Source: an uncultured Granulosicoccaceae bacterium | GTDB lineage: Bacteria; Pseudomonadota; Gammaproteobacteria; CALCKW01 | DNA: 46,221 nucleotides | Direction of reading: 5' to 3' | Assembly (NCBI GenBank): GCA_937965695.1 | Contig: CALCKW010000063.1 | Span: 1-46,221, forward strand | Shown here: in pieces, positions 7,498-17,244 of the stretch | Position numbering within the stretch: the first letter of the stretch is position 1 | How the letters are laid out: each line of letters begins with the position of its first letter | Translations under genes and position numbers: made by a program | Notes under the pieces: generated by a model | What the model saw: the letters and a program-made list of their open reading frames with translations, nothing else | Databases searched by the model: none | Told to the model about the DNA's origin: nothing

Positions 7498-7512
7498 TGT
7501 GAACTATTCACA
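7498..7512. promoter_or_regulatory. Palindromic operator-like site upstream of the lipoprotein gene
   Basis: TGTGAA-CTA-TTCACA is a perfect 15-base palindrome in the 328-bp gap between holA and the lipoprotein start at 7673. It resembles a Crp/Fnr-type recognition sequence, but the half-sites TGTGA and TCACA are five bases apart instead of the six of classic CRP sites. A Crp/Fnr regulator is encoded two genes away (8898-9554). The rest of the gap contains a run of eight Ts at about 7462-7469 after a GC-rich stretch, perhaps a weak holA terminator, and nothing else I can identify. Confidence 0.35.
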
Positions 7513-7672
7513 TTGTGGCAAGAGTGTTACCCACATATTCTAAGTCTCAGTGAAAAAGTTCTTGCGGCTAGAGCTGCAAAAAATCACGTCAAATGTGAAA
7601 AGCGCGACTGCGGGTACGCTTCGGCATTGGCGTAGGCGAACGGCAAGAAAACCAAACAATGGGAGAGCAGTT

Positions 7673-8749
7673 ATGAAACGAAAAATAATACCAATGTTGT
7701 GTGTATTTGCCTTGTTAGGTGCTTGCAGTGGCGGAGGGGATGGCAATACCGAGACGGCGGCAGACAATGACACTGTTGATTCCAATGATGGCGCTGATAA
7801 TGACGGCTCCGGTGACGAGGATAGTGCTTCTGTCTGCACACCGGCCCCTCGCGGAACGACGATCGTTAGTCAGGTTGCTTCAACCTTAACTGACGGCTGT
7901 ATTGACGACGAACAGCCTGTAGGGATGTTTCTTGCCAATAAAAGCGACTTTAATTTTCAGTTGGATACCAGCGGTTACACCTTGGGTGGCAAACAAGCAA
8001 AAGGTATTTTCGTCTACAGCAATGGTGGTGGAGTGTCTCTGATCAATCCCTACTGGTTACTCGGTGAGACTGAGTACACGTATTCCGGGTTGTTGATGCC
8101 TGTTGCTCATCGTGATGGTGGTTTTTACATTCACATCGGCGGTGACTTTGATCTGGCGGAGTTCAACGAACTTAATTTAGATATTCGAGGGACTGTTGGC
8201 GATCCGCAGATAGGGTCGATTACGACAGTAGAAATCAACTGGGCGATGGTAGATGAGGATGTCAGTGGCAGCGCAAAGGTCTCTCGAAGAGGTTACGGTG
8301 TGGCTGGCATGCCTAACGGTACGCTGTTCGCCACCAGCGATAATCCGTTACGACACCTGACTTGGCTTTTGGCTCAGGATGTGGATGAGCGATTGCTCGC
8401 CATGTACGATCGTATCGATAATTGCACCCCACCAGGGCTATTTACGCCTAGGATGCGTGCTCAATTCATTGATGCTACCGGTGAGCTTGGGCAAGCCTAT
8501 ATTCAGAGTGCTCAGGACGTGCGTTACTCAGGTGATGTCAGTACAACCCATCAAGTTTTTACGGTTGACTGGGACTACATGGATGACACGTATCTATCCA
8601 GATTGATGTCCGAAGCGACTATTCAATTAGCCTCAGATAATGGTTGCCAAACAACTTTAGCAGCGCCCGTAAAATATGACTATTCCGCATTGCGGCAACA
8701 ACTGCTGTCTGGATCGTTGAGTGCGCAGCCAAACGAGTGGAGTTATTGA
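7673..8749 (+). CDS. Hypothetical lipoprotein
   Basis: 358 residues from the ATG at 7673, chosen because GGGAG lies about 8 bases upstream and a lipoprotein leader starts there: MKRKIIPMLCVFALLGACSG with the lipobox LLGAC and Cys18 as the lipidated residue. An ATG at 7550 would place 41 basic residues before the leader and is unlikely. After the Cys there is a disordered Asp/Gly-rich linker (about 19-55), then a cysteine-containing, beta-rich domain with no recognisable family. Residue +2 is Ser, which would send it to the outer membrane if Lol sorting rules apply. It stands alone between holA and a Crp/Fnr regulator. Confidence 0.75.
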   Translation: MKRKIIPMLCVFALLGACSGGGDGNTETAADNDTVDSNDGADNDGSGDEDSASVCTPAPRGTTIVSQVASTLTDGCIDDEQPVGMFLANKSDFNFQLDTSGYTLGGKQAKGIFVYSNGGGVSLINPYWLLGETEYTYSGLLMPVAHRDGGFYIHIGGDFDLAEFNELNLDIRGTVGDPQIGSITTVEINWAMVDEDVSGSAKVSRRGYGVAGMPNGTLFATSDNPLRHLTWLLAQDVDERLLAMYDRIDNCTPPGLFTPRMRAQFIDATGELGQAYIQSAQDVRYSGDVSTTHQVFTVDWDYMDDTYLSRLMSEATIQLASDNGCQTTLAAPVKYDYSALRQQLLSGSLSAQPNEWSY

Positions 8750-8897
8750 TGGCCTAATTTTCATAACTTCCTTATAGATTTAGCCTGGCCTCAGCCCAGC
8801 CTTCATAGCTGATGGCCCTCCCTAGTAGCGTTGTGATACATTCTTTGTGTCATAAAGTTCGCGCGATAGCGTCAGTTTTGGTGCTGGGGATCAGGTA

Positions 8898-9554
8898 ATG
8901 AAATTTGAAGAGGGCACAGCTGCACTGGTATCAGATAGTGCGTTTAGCCAAGATGAATTGGAGGCGTTGCTGACCGTTGCTCGCGATTGTCGCTATAAGC
9001 GCGGTGAAAACATCATTGAAAAAAATGCCCTCGATACCGATTTGTACTTGATTTTGGAGGGTCGTGTGCGTGCCTATTGTGCAAACGACGATGGCAGAGA
9101 GCTAACGCTTGGTTATCAGTCTACAGGTGCTTTTTTTGGTGAGATGGCACTATTGTCTGGATTGCCGCGATCGGCATCCGTCGAAGCTGCGGAGGCAACA
9201 CGTTTAGCGCGCATTGACGCTTCTGGCTTTGAGGCGACAGCTAGCGCCCATCCTAATATCCGCCGGATATTGATGAACGGGCTTATTGACCGTGTCGGTG
9301 AGCTGACTAATCGGGTAGAGAGCCAAGCTTTTCTTAACGTGTATGGTCGAATTAGAGCGCTCTTGCTACGCGACGCCCAACCGATTGAAGACTACCAAAG
9401 TAGTCCTAAAATGACCCAGCAAAGCATTGCCAACGAAGTGGGTGCTTCTCGCGAGATGGTGTCTAAGGTCATGACGCAGCTGCGTCAGGGCGGGTATATA
9501 GAGGTAAGCACTGATTCTATAAAAATTTGTAAATCTCTTCCGGCTGGCTGGTAG
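8898..9554 (+). CDS. Crp/Fnr-family transcriptional regulator
   Basis: 218 residues. The N-terminal cyclic-nucleotide-binding beta roll (about 20-130) includes NALDTDLYLILEGRVRAY and the cassette GAFFGEMALLSGLPRSASVE, which carries the Glu and the Arg-Ser typical of cAMP-binding members. A long dimerisation helix follows, then a C-terminal winged helix-turn-helix with MTQQSIANEVGASREMVSKV (about 172-191) as the DNA-reading element. There is no N-terminal cysteine cluster, so it is not an oxygen-sensing FNR. Whether it binds cAMP is uncertain. The 150-bp upstream region has the partly symmetric sequence TGTGATACATTCTTTGTGTC, a possible self-binding site. Confidence 0.92.
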   Translation: MKFEEGTAALVSDSAFSQDELEALLTVARDCRYKRGENIIEKNALDTDLYLILEGRVRAYCANDDGRELTLGYQSTGAFFGEMALLSGLPRSASVEAAEATRLARIDASGFEATASAHPNIRRILMNGLIDRVGELTNRVESQAFLNVYGRIRALLLRDAQPIEDYQSSPKMTQQSIANEVGASREMVSKVMTQLRQGGYIEVSTDSIKICKSLPAGW

Positions 9555-9579
9555 CAACTACGATTGTTGCACCCCAGCC
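9546..9579. other. Stem-loop between convergent genes
   Basis: GGCTGG (9546-9551) pairs with CCAGCC (9574-9579), and inside it GCAAC (9554-9558) pairs with GTTGC (9566-9570). It covers the stop codon of the Crp/Fnr gene and lies before the end of the convergent hydrolase gene. There is no T-run on either strand, so it is not a standard intrinsic terminator. It may serve as an RNA 3'-end stabiliser. Confidence 0.45.
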
Positions 9580-9602
9580 CCAGCCCCAGCAGCAATCGCT
9601 TG

Positions 9603-11012
9603 TTATTTGTCTGGGCTCAATGTTTCAAAACGCAAGCCTTTAGCGCTTCTATGGGCAAACCCAGTCCAGTAACTGTGTTGCTCTAGAAATTCACCGTCCT
9701 TTTCTGCCCAGACACCTTCATTTGAATGCGGCACTAACGATAAATAAGCATCCATTGTTTTATCTTTCTTCAGGTATTTACCAAGCCAGGCACTGCTAAA
9801 GTGCTGCAGAATATTGTTCATGCGCGTTGTGTCCCAAACCGCATCGCTGTAGTGCTCACTGAGATTGAATCCTAGGTCATCGTCATACTTGTTAGCTTCT
9901 AGCGGTGCAGGTATGGGGGCGGCTGCATTGTGATTGGCGTTGTCAAAGGTGAGCAGTGAGCGTTCTACATTTTTTGCGCTAGACCAAATGGCACGTATAC
10001 CGTTTTCATAGCCGGATACATCGTCTTCAGATCCTGCGACAAATAACATCGGAAGGCGGACTCCGGCCAGTGTTTCATTGCTCCAAAAGTTGTGATTCAT
10101 TCCCCAGGGGGCGACAGCGATTGCTGTTTTTATCCGCGCATCTTCCAAGGCAGCATGGCTATCACTGCCACTGAGGTGCATGGCTAAGGTTCCGTGCGGT
10201 GCACCCCACGGCAGATCAACTGATGATTGCGTAACACCACCACCAGCGGTGATGACCGAACCATAAGCTCCCATTGAATAACCAATCAAGGCGGTGTTGT
10301 CAGCGTCCACCAGGCCGCCTAAAAAAGAGCTGTTGTCGTTGGATAGATCTGATAATTTCTCCAAGACAAATTTTTGATCAAGCGAGCGATTAACAAGCGT
10401 TGATCCAAACGCAGCTTTTGTTCGGTAGGTGGAGTCAGTGTGGTCTATCGATGCGACCACGTAACCCTTAGAAGCGATGTTTTCCGCCAGATGTGACAAT
10501 AGAAATCGATTGCCCGGATAACCGTGAGATATCAAAACCAGCGGAAACCTTTCGGCGGCGGGCGTTGCGTCTCTGTGGGCACGGCCTTGTAAATTGACTT
10601 CCGTTTTACCGTCGCGCAAAAAGGCTTGCAGCTCTTGGCTTCCCTTGGCCGGCTGGGCTGCTGGGTACCAAATCTCCAGAGTGAGCGGTCGGTCGTAGCG
10701 GGGCAGTGGATCGGGCTTATCTTCGGCAGCGCTCAGAGTCACTATGTCGATTTGTTGGGGGTTAATTAAGCTGATGCTGCGTACACCGATCGCATGCTCT
10801 CCATAGGCCGCTAGCTCAGGTGCGTCAGGTCTTTGAGTGTCAATGCGATTGTCGGCCATTATTGAGGGTGCTCCGGTTAAGCAGATTGCCCCTAGGAAGC
10901 AATAATTGAATCGGTTATTGATGCTTGCATTTTTGGCTTTGTTCAGCTGATTCGTCAGATTATCTTGTCTGTCTGAAGCGGCTTTACTAGGTGTTTGAGT
11001 TGCTGCATTCAT
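9603..11012 (-). CDS. Secreted alpha/beta hydrolase (dienelactone / PAF-acetylhydrolase type)
   Basis: 469 residues. Predicted alpha/beta-hydrolase fold with an oxyanion segment PLVLISHGYPGNRFLLSHLA (about 152-171), nucleophile elbow GYSMGAYGS (Ser at about 246), acid Asp in VAGSEDDVSG, and base His in FDNANHNAAAP. The N-terminal half holds a beta-rich EIWYPAAQP region seen in predicted dienelactone hydrolases and platelet-activating-factor acetylhydrolases. The first 33 residues are polar, then NYCFLGAICLTGAPSIMA looks like a signal core with a long n-region, so export is likely but the true start is uncertain. The substrate is unknown; short-chain esters are a reasonable guess. It converges with the Crp/Fnr regulator gene. 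Confidence 0.8.
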   Translation of the reverse strand: MNAATQTPSKAASDRQDNLTNQLNKAKNASINNRFNYCFLGAICLTGAPSIMADNRIDTQRPDAPELAAYGEHAIGVRSISLINPQQIDIVTLSAAEDKPDPLPRYDRPLTLEIWYPAAQPAKGSQELQAFLRDGKTEVNLQGRAHRDATPAAERFPLVLISHGYPGNRFLLSHLAENIASKGYVVASIDHTDSTYRTKAAFGSTLVNRSLDQKFVLEKLSDLSNDNSSFLGGLVDADNTALIGYSMGAYGSVITAGGGVTQSSVDLPWGAPHGTLAMHLSGSDSHAALEDARIKTAIAVAPWGMNHNFWSNETLAGVRLPMLFVAGSEDDVSGYENGIRAIWSSAKNVERSLLTFDNANHNAAAPIPAPLEANKYDDDLGFNLSEHYSDAVWDTTRMNNILQHFSSAWLGKYLKKDKTMDAYLSLVPHSNEGVWAEKDGEFLEQHSYWTGFAHRSAKGLRFETLSPDK

Positions 11013-11384
11013 CGTTTTGCATCCGTGCTCATAAGGCTTGTCCTGAGAGTATCATGCGGTAAAAGGCTTCTCGATCGTACTTCTGGAGAGCATAAATGCT
11101 CTACAGCCGTTCAGTCGCATCAGGGTGCCTGCCTGTGGGGTGGTCGGGAAAAGTCAGTATTGGCGCTCAGAGGGCCGCTGAGGCGCTGAAAAACGGTTTT
11201 GTTGCGTCAAGTGTGATAGAATTCCGTCTTTAAATGAACCATTAAGCGACCGCGGTTCAGATTGATGGCATCGATGGCCATTAGCTGCGGCGTTTGATCG
11301 TTTCAGGTCGAGCTATTTGGCGTCTTTTTAGGTCGTGCAGATGGTTCGGCGCTGTTGTTAGCCCACTGTGGAAAACCGAACTCG
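11013..11384. other. Leader and promoter region of gyrA
   Basis: A 372-bp gap separates the divergent hydrolase and gyrA. A TAGAAT at 11217-11222 could be a -10 element, but I see no good -35 at the right distance. No gene, hairpin terminator or known riboswitch was recognised. If 11217 is the -10, the gyrA leader would be about 155 nt. Confidence 0.35.
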
Positions 11385-14093
11385 ATGTCTGATTCTGACA
11401 AGCCTGATTTTGCCAAAGAAGTACTGCCGGTCAACCTAGAAGACGAGATGCGCGACTCGTATCTCGCCTATGCGATGAGTGTTATCGTCGGACGAGCACT
11501 CCCTGACGTGCGTGATGGCCTAAAACCCGTTCACCGACGTGTGCTGTTCTCCATGCACGAACAGGGCAACGATTGGAACAAAGCACATCGTAAATCGGCT
11601 CGCGTAGTCGGTGACGTCATGGGTAAGTACCACCCGCACGGCGACAGTGCAATCTACGACACCATCGTGCGTATGGCGCAGAACTTTTCCATGCGTGAAA
11701 TGCTGGTCGATGGGCAGGGTAACTTCGGTTCGGTGGATGGCGACAACGCGGCTGCCATGCGCTATACCGAGGTGCGCATGCAGCGCATTGCGCACGAGTT
11801 GCTCGCTGATATCGACAAAGAGACCGTCGACTTTGTAGACAACTACGACGGCTCTGAGTCAGAGCCGGTTGTTCTGCCATCGCGTGTGCCCAATTTGCTG
11901 ATCAACGGTTCATCCGGTATTGCCGTCGGTATGGCCACCAATATTCCGCCGCACAATCTTGGCGAAGTGGTCGATGCAACGCTCGCGGTGTTGGATAATC
12001 CTGAAATCGAAATCATCGACCTGATGAAAGAGCATTTGCCGGGTCCTGACTTCCCAACAGCTGGCATCATCAACGGTGCTTCGGGTATTCGCCAAGCCTA
12101 TCTAACAGGCCGAGGTCGCATCTATGTGCGCGGCAAAGTCGAATACGAGACAGATAAAAAATCTGGTCGCGAAAGCATCATTATCAATGAGCTTCCCTAT
12201 CAGGTGAATAAGGCCCGCCTGATCGAGAAGATTGCTGAGCTGGTCAAAGAGAAGAAGATCGACGGGATCGCCCAAGACGGATTGCGCGACGAGTCAGATA
12301 AGGACGGCATGCGGGTTGTGATTGATCTGCGTCGCGGTGAATCCGCTGAGGTAATGGTTAACAACCTCTACAAGCAGACTCAATTGCAGTCGGTCTTTGG
12401 CATCAACATGGTGGCGCTGGTCGATGGCCAGCCGAAGATTCTCAACCTCAAAGAAATTCTTGACGCCTTTGTCCGTCATCGCCGCGAAGTCGTCACCCGT
12501 CGAACCATCTACGAATTGCGCAAAGCGCGTGAACGTGCACATGTTCTAGAAGGCTTGACGGTCGCGTTAGAAAATATCGATGAAGTGATCGCACTGATCA
12601 AAGCATCACCCAACGCTGCCACTGCTCGTGAAGCCTTAGTTGCGCGCCCGTGGCGACCTGGTGCTGTTGTCGGGATGTTGGAGCGTGCCGGTGCAGGTGC
12701 ATCGCGCCCTGACAGCTTGGCCCCTGAATGCGGGCTGCACGACGGCATGTACCACCTCTCTGAAGTGCAAGCACGCGCTATCTTGGACATGCAGCTGCAT
12801 CGCTTAACAGGGCTTGAACAGGAAAAAATCGTCTCTGAATACGGGGAGATTTTGGTCAAAATCGCTGACTTGCTCGATATATTGACCGATCCGGATCGCC
12901 TGCGTCAGGTTATCCGCGAAGAGCTAGAAGCACTGCGCGAGCAGTACATCAGCCCACGTCGTACCTTGATCCAGAACAGCTACGAAGATCTAGGTGTTGA
13001 AGATTTAATCGACGAAGAAGATCTCGTGGTCACCTTGTCGCATGCCGGTTATGTGAAGTCGCAGCCGGTCTCCGACTACACGACGCAGCGCCGTGGTGGC
13101 AGAGGCAAGTCCGCCACCCAGATGAAAGAAGAAGACTTTGTCGACAAGCTGTTTGTCGCCAGTACGCACGACACGCTACTGTGCTTTTCTAGCCGTGGCC
13201 AAGTCTATTGGAAAAAAGTCTACGAAATCCCACAAGCCAGTCGCGGTTCTAAAGGGCGTCCAATCGTCAACTTGTTACCGCTGGAAGCGGGTGAGCGAAT
13301 CACGGCGGTGCTGTCAGTACGCGACTATCCTGAAGACAAGTTTGTGTTCTTTTGCACGCGCACAGGTGTGGTCAAGAAAACACAGCTTTCAGCCTTCTCT
13401 AGGCCTAGAGCTGCGGGCATCATCGCTATCGATTTGCGTGGTGATGATGAATTAGTCGACGTTTCTCTGACCGACGGTGAACGCGATGTGATGTTGCTGT
13501 CTTCTGGTGGCCGCTCGATGCGATTCCACGAAAAAGACGTGCGTGTCATGGGTCGAAACGCAGCAGGTGTTCGCGGAATTCGTATGCCGGAAGACGGCAA
13601 AGTCGTTGCCTTGTTGGTCATGGACGAGTCCAAGACGGTTCTGACTGCAACAAGCAACGGATACGGAAAACGCACCGCATCGGATGGTTATCCTCGCAAG
13701 GGCCGTGGTGGTCAAGGCGTTATCGACATCAAAACCACTGATCGAAACGGCGAAGTCATTGGTGGCGTTTTGGTCAGCGACGAAGACGAAATGATGCTGA
13801 TCTCCAACGGTGGCACATTGGTGCGCACCTCAGTCAAAGAGCTTTCAACACTGGGTCGTAATACTCAAGGTGTCCGTCTGATTCGACTGGATGAAGGCGA
13901 GCTGCTTTCGCAGTTGGCACGGGTTGATGCACTGGAAGTTGATGAAGAAGCACTCGAAGGTGAGTTGGCGGAAGAAGGCGAAGGCGCCGACAAGCCCGAT
14001 GAGCAAGCACCGGCGGCAGATGATGAAGATAAAGCCTCTGATGATGCGCAAGACTCAGGCGAAGATGACAGCGTCGAAGGTGACGAAGACTAA
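11385..14093 (+). CDS. gyrA: DNA gyrase subunit A
   Basis: Breakage-reunion subunit of the type II topoisomerase that introduces negative supercoils. 902 residues from the ATG at 11385; an in-frame TTG at 11355 adds ten residues not seen in the family. Order: catalytic domain with [20 protein letters not shown], the quinolone region [19 protein letters not shown] with the sensitive Ser and Asp at the positions of E. coli S83 and D87, and the active-site Tyr in [11 protein letters not shown]. The C-terminal pinwheel contains the GyrA box QRRGGRGKS. The tail from about residue 855 is highly acidic (Glu/Asp runs). The stop overlaps serC (TAATG), suggesting co-transcription. Confidence 0.98.
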   Translation: MSDSDKPDFAKEVLPVNLEDEMRDSYLAYAMSVIVGRALPDVRDGLKPVHRRVLFSMHEQGNDWNKAHRKSARVVGDVMGKYHPHGDSAIYDTIVRMAQNFSMREMLVDGQGNFGSVDGDNAAAMRYTEVRMQRIAHELLADIDKETVDFVDNYDGSESEPVVLPSRVPNLLINGSSGIAVGMATNIPPHNLGEVVDATLAVLDNPEIEIIDLMKEHLPGPDFPTAGIINGASGIRQAYLTGRGRIYVRGKVEYETDKKSGRESIIINELPYQVNKARLIEKIAELVKEKKIDGIAQDGLRDESDKDGMRVVIDLRRGESAEVMVNNLYKQTQLQSVFGINMVALVDGQPKILNLKEILDAFVRHRREVVTRRTIYELRKARERAHVLEGLTVALENIDEVIALIKASPNAATAREALVARPWRPGAVVGMLERAGAGASRPDSLAPECGLHDGMYHLSEVQARAILDMQLHRLTGLEQEKIVSEYGEILVKIADLLDILTDPDRLRQVIREELEALREQYISPRRTLIQNSYEDLGVEDLIDEEDLVVTLSHAGYVKSQPVSDYTTQRRGGRGKSATQMKEEDFVDKLFVASTHDTLLCFSSRGQVYWKKVYEIPQASRGSKGRPIVNLLPLEAGERITAVLSVRDYPEDKFVFFCTRTGVVKKTQLSAFSRPRAAGIIAIDLRGDDELVDVSLTDGERDVMLLSSGGRSMRFHEKDVRVMGRNAAGVRGIRMPEDGKVVALLVMDESKTVLTATSNGYGKRTASDGYPRKGRGGQGVIDIKTTDRNGEVIGGVLVSDEDEMMLISNGGTLVRTSVKELSTLGRNTQGVRLIRLDEGELLSQLARVDALEVDEEALEGELAEEGEGADKPDEQAPAADDEDKASDDAQDSGEDDSVEGDED

Positions 14094-15175
14094 TGAATCG
14101 CGCGTTTAACTTCAGTGCTGGCCCATCGGCGTTACCGACGGCCGTACTGGAGCGAGCGCAGTCAGAAATGTTGGACTACCGTGGCAACGGTGTGTCGATC
14201 ATGGAAGTCTCGCATCGCAGTCCGCTGTACATGCAGATGGTGCAGCAGGTAGAAGAAAACTTGCGTCAGTTGATGGGTATTTCCGACGACTACGCGGTTA
14301 TCTTTATGCAAGGAGGGGCGACCTTGCAATTCAGTGCGCTGGTTTGGAATTTGCTCGGCGTCAAACAAAGTGCCGACTACGCCATCTCGGGTTTGTGGTC
14401 AAAAAAAGCGCAATTCATTGCAAACAACTACTGCGATGCGCGCGTGCTCTGTGACGCCGCTGATTTTGACCACCGCAAGGGTCACGATTCAGCCAGTTGG
14501 GATGTCAACCCGGATGCAGCGTTTGTGCATTATTGCCCCAATGAAACTGTGCATGGCCTAGAAATGCCCAACATCCCTGACACCGGCGATGTGCCATTGG
14601 TCGCGGATTTTTCTTCCAGCATTTTGTCGCGACCGTTGGACGTTTCTCGTTTTGGTGTTATTTACGGTGGCGCCCAGAAGAACATTGGCCCAGCGGGTAT
14701 AACACTTGTTATCTGTCGCCGTGACCTACTTGCTGATTGCGGGCCGACCGTGCCAGCCGTGCTTAGTTACAAAGCACAAGCAGCCTCAGATTCCATGCTC
14801 AACACGCCCCCAACTTACGCTTGGTATCTGCTCGGGCTAACGTTGGCGTGGCTAAAAGAGCAAGGGGGGGTGGCCGCAATGGAAACCACTAACCAGCTCA
14901 AATCTGAATTACTTTATTCTCGCATTGATCGCTCTAATTTTTATAACAACACGGTTGATACTACGTGGCGCTCGCGAATGAATGTTGTCTTTAATTTGGC
15001 AAACGCTGAATTAGAAACAGCATTTGTTGAAGAATCGGAAGCGGCAGGGTTACGAGCCTTAAAAGGCCATAAAGCAGTCGGTGGCCTTCGCGCCAGTCTC
15101 TACAACGCGGTGCCACTTGACGCGGTTGAAGCGTTGGTCAGTTTTATGGATGAGTTTGAACGTCGGCATGGCTGA
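14093..15175 (+). CDS. serC: Phosphoserine aminotransferase
   Basis: PLP enzyme converting 3-phosphohydroxypyruvate and glutamate to phosphoserine (serine and vitamin B6 synthesis). 360 residues, normal length. It opens with NFSAGPSALPTAVLERAQSE, and has QGGATLQFSALVWNL and the PLP-lysine motif GGAQKNIGPAGITLV (Lys at about 196). Its C-terminus has LRASLYNAVPLDAVEALVSF, the substrate-binding RASxYNA. The ATG overlaps the gyrA stop by one base, so translation is coupled. It leads the serC-pheA-tyrA-aroA-cmk block typical of pseudomonads and relatives. Confidence 0.98.
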   Translation: MNRAFNFSAGPSALPTAVLERAQSEMLDYRGNGVSIMEVSHRSPLYMQMVQQVEENLRQLMGISDDYAVIFMQGGATLQFSALVWNLLGVKQSADYAISGLWSKKAQFIANNYCDARVLCDAADFDHRKGHDSASWDVNPDAAFVHYCPNETVHGLEMPNIPDTGDVPLVADFSSSILSRPLDVSRFGVIYGGAQKNIGPAGITLVICRRDLLADCGPTVPAVLSYKAQAASDSMLNTPPTYAWYLLGLTLAWLKEQGGVAAMETTNQLKSELLYSRIDRSNFYNNTVDTTWRSRMNVVFNLANAELETAFVEESEAAGLRALKGHKAVGGLRASLYNAVPLDAVEALVSFMDEFERRHG

Positions 15176-15202
15176 TGGTGAAACGATTAAACGAGAAAAA
15201 GC

Positions 15203-16291
15203 ATGAGCAGTGACGAAGAGAAATTAAACGCGGTACGTATTGGCATCAATCAGGTTGACCAAGATATCTTGGCCTTGCTTGCCAAGCGCGCTGGGTTGGC
15301 AGAGGAAGTCGCTGTGATTAAAACGGCTGCTGATCCGAATGCTGTGTTTTACCGGCCAGAACGCGAGGCACAAATTATTCGTCGCCAAGTTGAGCGCAAC
15401 AACACGCCACTGCCCGATGCTGCTATTCGTGCCATATTTAAAGAGATCATTTCCTCTTGTTTAGCGCTGGAGGAGACCATGGTCGTGGCGTATTTGGGGC
15501 CCGCTGGTACTTTCACCGAGCAAGCAACGCTGAAGCAGTTTGGTCATGGGCCAGAGACCGTAGCGCTAGCGTCTATCCCTGATATTTTTAGTGAAGTCGA
15601 AGCCGGCCGTGCACGCTACGGTGTTGTGCCTGTCGAGAACTCGACGGAAGGTGCCGTTACGCACACCTTAGATTTGTTTCGCGATTCTGGTTTGGTTATT
15701 TGCGGCGAAGTGTTGCTTCCGATCCACCACTGTTTGTTAAGCCAAAATGATCAACTTGGAAATATCAAAAAAGTGATGGCGCATCAACAAGCGCTCGCAC
15801 AATGCCGTCGTTGGTTGGATGTGAATATGCCTGAAGCCGAACGAGTCGCCGTTTCGAGCAACGCTGAAGGTGCACGTTTGGCGGCTGGTGATTCGGCGGT
15901 GGCTGCAATTGCTTCCGATGCAGCCGCGGAGCTTTACGGTGTTCCTGTGCAAATGGCGCACATTGAAGATGAGTCCTCGAATACCACTCGCTTTTTGGTT
16001 ATCGGAACTCGACCCGTTGCTCCGAGCGGTAAAGACAAAACCACCTTGTTGGTTTCAGCACGCAATCAGCCTGGTGCACTGCACAAGTTTCTTTCGCCAC
16101 TGGCTGATCGAGGCATTGATATGATGCGTATCGAATCGCGACCCGTACCGGGGGCAGGCTGGCAATATTGTTTTTTTATCGACCTTGATGGCCACTGTGA
16201 TGACCCACATATGGTCGAAGGGCTAGCCGCACTGAAAAGCGAAGTGGGCATGTATAAATTGTTGGGTTCGTACCCGCGGGCAGACGATTGA
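15203..16291 (+). CDS. pheA: Bifunctional chorismate mutase / prephenate dehydratase
   Basis: P-protein of phenylalanine synthesis (chorismate to prephenate to phenylpyruvate). 362 residues. Domains in order: AroQ-type chorismate mutase (about 1-92; RIGINQVDQDILALLAKRAG, FYRPEREAQIIRRQ), prephenate dehydratase (about 95-275; VAYLGPAGTFTEQA, VVPVENSTEGAVTHTLDLF, SSNTTRFLVIG), and a C-terminal ACT domain for phenylalanine feedback (NQPGALHKFLSPLADRGIDM and the ESRP motif in RIESRPVPG). It lies 27 bp after serC. The pseudomonad-type hisC gene that often follows pheA is absent; tyrA starts directly at its stop codon. Confidence 0.97.
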   Translation: MSSDEEKLNAVRIGINQVDQDILALLAKRAGLAEEVAVIKTAADPNAVFYRPEREAQIIRRQVERNNTPLPDAAIRAIFKEIISSCLALEETMVVAYLGPAGTFTEQATLKQFGHGPETVALASIPDIFSEVEAGRARYGVVPVENSTEGAVTHTLDLFRDSGLVICGEVLLPIHHCLLSQNDQLGNIKKVMAHQQALAQCRRWLDVNMPEAERVAVSSNAEGARLAAGDSAVAAIASDAAAELYGVPVQMAHIEDESSNTTRFLVIGTRPVAPSGKDKTTLLVSARNQPGALHKFLSPLADRGIDMMRIESRPVPGAGWQYCFFIDLDGHCDDPHMVEGLAALKSEVGMYKLLGSYPRADD

Positions 16292-17220
16292 GCACTGTGA
16301 AAACTGATCAAAATGCTGTAGAAAAGCGGCTCGTGATTGTTGGTGTGGGTCTCATTGGCGGATCGCTAGGATTGGCACTTCGCGCTGCGGGATTTCAGGG
16401 TGAGATAGTCGGGGCTGGTCGAGATGCTGGCAGATTGCAGCAGGCTGTGGATTGTGGAGCGATTGATCGGTTCGATACAGACGTCTGCGCTGCTGTTAGC
16501 AATGCAAGCATGGTTCTGTTGGCCGTGCCTATGGGCACAATGCGCTCAATGATGGCGCTAATCGCGAGCACTCTGCCTGAAGACGCGATCATCACCGATG
16601 CAGGTAGCGTGAAAAGTAGCTTTGCCGCTGATGCGACAGCGGTGTTTGCTGATAGCCTGCATCGTGTTGTGCCTGGCCATCCCATAGCGGGTAGTGAGAA
16701 TAGCGGTATTGAAGCGGCTCGCGAAGAGTTGTTTCAGCAACGCCGAGTCATTCTAACGCCTCTCGCCGAAAGCAGCGATGACGATGTGCAGCGGGTGAAG
16801 CATTTGTGGCAATTGTCGGGCGCGCAGGTGCATTGTTTGCCGTTGGAAAAACACGATGCTGCTCTAGCGGCTTCCAGTCACTTACCGCATTTTTTGTCTT
16901 TTGCACTGGTGGACATGTTTGCGGCACAGACTAACAAAGACGATATTTTTAAATTTGCTGCAGGTGGGTTTCGAGACTTCACAAGGATAGCGGCCAGCGA
17001 TCCAGTGATGTGGCGAGATGTCGCACTTGCCAATCGCGAGGCGGTCGTCAACGTGCTCGATGACTACGTAGATTCTTTGGCAAGTTTTAGAGAGCAATTG
17101 CTAAAAGGTGACGGCGAGGGTATACAGCAAATGTTTACACGCGCTCGTGAGGCGCGCCGCAACTGGGCAGAGTTAGTAGAAGGGCGAGCGGTTGATGAGG
17201 CCGATGCTCACACAGAATAA
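16288..17220 (+). CDS. tyrA: Prephenate dehydrogenase
   Basis: NAD(P)-dependent enzyme of tyrosine synthesis, prephenate to 4-hydroxyphenylpyruvate. 310 residues with an N-terminal Rossmann fold (LVIVGVGLIGGSLGLALRAA, residues 15-34), ITDAGSVKSSF and the signature VPGHPIAGSENSGIEAAREE with the catalytic His. Start uncertain: a TTG at 16288 overlaps the pheA stop (TTGA) and has GGGCAG just upstream, while a GTG at 16297 has no ribosome binding site. It is a stand-alone TyrA, neither fused to aroA as in Pseudomonas nor to chorismate mutase as in enterics, which marks a lineage outside those two groups. Confidence 0.95.
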   Translation: MSTVKTDQNAVEKRLVIVGVGLIGGSLGLALRAAGFQGEIVGAGRDAGRLQQAVDCGAIDRFDTDVCAAVSNASMVLLAVPMGTMRSMMALIASTLPEDAIITDAGSVKSSFAADATAVFADSLHRVVPGHPIAGSENSGIEAAREELFQQRRVILTPLAESSDDDVQRVKHLWQLSGAQVHCLPLEKHDAALAASSHLPHFLSFALVDMFAAQTNKDDIFKFAAGGFRDFTRIAASDPVMWRDVALANREAVVNVLDDYVDSLASFREQLLKGDGEGIQQMFTRAREARRNWAELVEGRAVDEADAHTE

Positions 17221-17244
17221 GGCATCACATTGAAAGACAAAAGC

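Noticed and set aside
9570..9592. Tandem CCCAG repeats
   Set aside because: Only three short units; no sign of a functional array or of CRISPR structure.
11355..11384. TTG start ten codons upstream for gyrA
   Set aside because: The added residues are not seen in gyrase A proteins, and the ATG at 11385 fits the family start.
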